Assembly: GCA_017379815.1 (NCBI GenBank)
Contig: JAFNVK010000029.1
Span: forward strand, 1 to 8,328
Direction: 5' to 3'
Source of the DNA: Clostridia bacterium
GTDB lineage: Bacteria > Bacillota > Clostridia > Oscillospirales > CAG-272
Length of the DNA stretch: 8,328 nt
Position 1 is the stretch's first letter. Each line of letters opens with the position of its first letter. Positions 7,297 through 8,328 of the stretch are shown piece after piece. The translations under genes and the position numbers were made by a program. The notes beneath the pieces were generated by a model, which worked only from the letters and a program-made list of their open reading frames with translations, made no database searches and had not been told where the DNA came from.

Positions 7297-8328
7297 TCGC
7301 GGTACTTCGCCGGGAGCTTCGCTCCTTCTATGCAACGATGTCCACCTGGGTCCTCACGGCATGCCTTGGGCTTGCCTTTGCCGGCCTTACGGTGTTTTAT
7401 CAATTGCTCTACGGCAGCACGAGCGTAGCCTATACGCTGAACGGAATGTGCCTTTGCTACGGACTTGCCCTGCCGCTGCTGGTCGGAAAGGCCGCCCTGC
7501 GCGCACGTCGCGCAGGCGCCGACATTCTCCTGGCCTCGCTCCCCTTGCGCACGGGTGAGCTTTTGCTTGGGCGCTATCTGGCAGCGCTTGCGGTGGCCAC
7601 CCTTCCGCTCATCGCCTTTTTGCCCGTTCCGCTTTTGCTCTCGCCCTTTGGCGCGATCTCGCTTTCTTCAGCTTACGTTGCCTGCCTTGGGCTTTTCCTG
7701 TTCCTTGTGTCCATGACGGCGATCTGCACCTTCCTCTCCGCGCTTCCCACAAGGCATCCGACCCTTTTGGGGATCGGTGCGGCGGTGCTGCTCTTTTTGC
7801 TTACGCTCTGGAAGGCGCCCTTCTCCTCGATCCCCGTTCTGCGCGGCATTCTTGAGGGGCTCAACCCCTATCTGTGTGCCAAGAAGCTCTTTCTTGGCTA
7901 TCTGGATCTTTCCGCACTCCTTTGGATGCTTTCGGTCACGGCGCTTTTCCTCGTGCTTACCCGTCTTTGTCTGCGCAAGCCGCGGATGTGGGGAAACCGC
8001 AGGCGAGCTCTGCTTTCCTCGGCCGTGGCGGCAGGCGTGCTTGCGCTCCTGATCACGCTCAACGCGCTGCTTGCGCTTTTGCCCTTTTCGGTGCGCAACC
8101 TGCGCGTGGACGGAAACGATTTCTTCACGCTTTCGGCAAAGACGCTGGATTTTCTCAATACGATCGAGGCGGACGTGAAGATCTATTGGTTCGTCGATGG
8201 CGGTGAGCTGAGTGCGGACAGGGATCTGCACACCTATCTTTTGCGTTACGTTTCCGCGTCTCCCCGCCTGACGCTTGAGATCCTGGATCCCGACGACGCG
8301 GAGGACTTTCAACAGACGCACTCTGCCA
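7293..8328 (+). CDS. ABC-2 permease fused to a GldG-like extracytoplasmic domain (partial, 3' end outside)
   Basis: ATG 7293 overlaps the ATPase stop (ATGA), with GGAGGG (7281-7286) six bases before it. The 345 visible residues contain no stop. Residues 1-264 hold about seven hydrophobic segments (roughly 18-39, 45-65, 92-117, 123-148, 156-173, 205-224, 238-264), with RRAGADILLASLPLRTGELLLGRY (72-95) typical of ABC-2 permeases of the gliding/exporter type. From about 265 a polar region begins: SVRNLRVDGNDFFTLSAKTLDFLNTIEADVKIYWFVDG. It resembles the start of GldG-type auxiliary domains (ABC_transp_aux), which lie outside the membrane. GldF and GldG homologues are often separate genes; here one frame covers both. 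The end of the GldG-like domain and its final membrane anchor lie beyond the window. Substrate unknown. Confidence 0.85.
   Translation, partial: MIAVLRRELRSFYATMSTWVLTACLGLAFAGLTVFYQLLYGSTSVAYTLNGMCLCYGLALPLLVGKAALRARRAGADILLASLPLRTGELLLGRYLAALAVATLPLIAFLPVPLLLSPFGAISLSSAYVACLGLFLFLVSMTAICTFLSALPTRHPTLLGIGAAVLLFLLTLWKAPFSSIPVLRGILEGLNPYLCAKKLFLGYLDLSALLWMLSVTALFLVLTRLCLRKPRMWGNRRRALLSSAVAAGVLALLITLNALLALLPFSVRNLRVDGNDFFTLSAKTLDFLNTIEADVKIYWFVDGGELSADRDLHTYLLRYVSASPRLTLEILDPDDAEDFQQTHSA

Overview
The window looks like chromosomal DNA of a moderately GC-rich anaerobic member of the Bacillota, class Clostridia. Its genes have strong AGGAGG-type ribosome binding sites, there are sigma-A-type promoters, ECF-type vitamin transporter S components, TypA, RecG and a Gld-type ABC exporter. 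The coding DNA is GC-rich with GC-biased third positions, which creates long spurious antisense ORFs. The gaps between genes are AT-rich. Genus and species cannot be read from the sequence.

Layout. (1) Positions 1-182 hold the 3' end of a gene that looks like a polysaccharide deacetylase-type cell-wall enzyme. (2) A 72-bp gap with a strong stem-loop leads to recG (255-2396), the branched-DNA helicase. (3) A consensus promoter (2419-2446) drives two successive ECF transporter S-component genes (2502-3017 and 3064-3693), both membrane proteins for uptake of a small vitamin-like molecule. (4) A perfect 14-bp hairpin with T tracts on both strands (about 3709-3756) ends this operon and the convergent gene typA (3773-5620, minus strand), a ribosome-associated GTPase. 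(5) An AT-rich divergent regulatory region (5621-5854) carries the typA promoter on the minus strand, an extended -10 promoter on the plus strand and a 13-bp direct repeat with one copy upstream of each promoter. (6) The plus-strand promoter begins a tightly packed operon: a ThyX-like protein (5855-6502), an ABC ATP-binding protein (6499-7296) and an ABC-2 permease fused to a GldG-like extracytoplasmic domain (7293 to beyond the window end). Both junctions are 4-bp stop/start overlaps (TTGA and ATGA).

The first five blocks are ordinary housekeeping genes. The unusual part is the last operon. The ThyX-like protein lacks the RHR nucleotide/flavin-binding signature of active flavin-dependent thymidylate synthases. 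The ABC ATPase is altered in every main catalytic motif: the Walker A Ser/Thr is Asp, the Walker B Asp is Glu, the signature reads LSGYR and the switch His is Ser. The permease looks intact. Together they suggest an exporter- or gliding-type complex whose ATPase has changed or lost activity, translationally coupled to a repurposed ThyX-fold protein. That functional link is inference. Three of the start codons chosen here are TTG or GTG, picked because the Shine-Dalgarno spacing fits them better than the nearest ATG.
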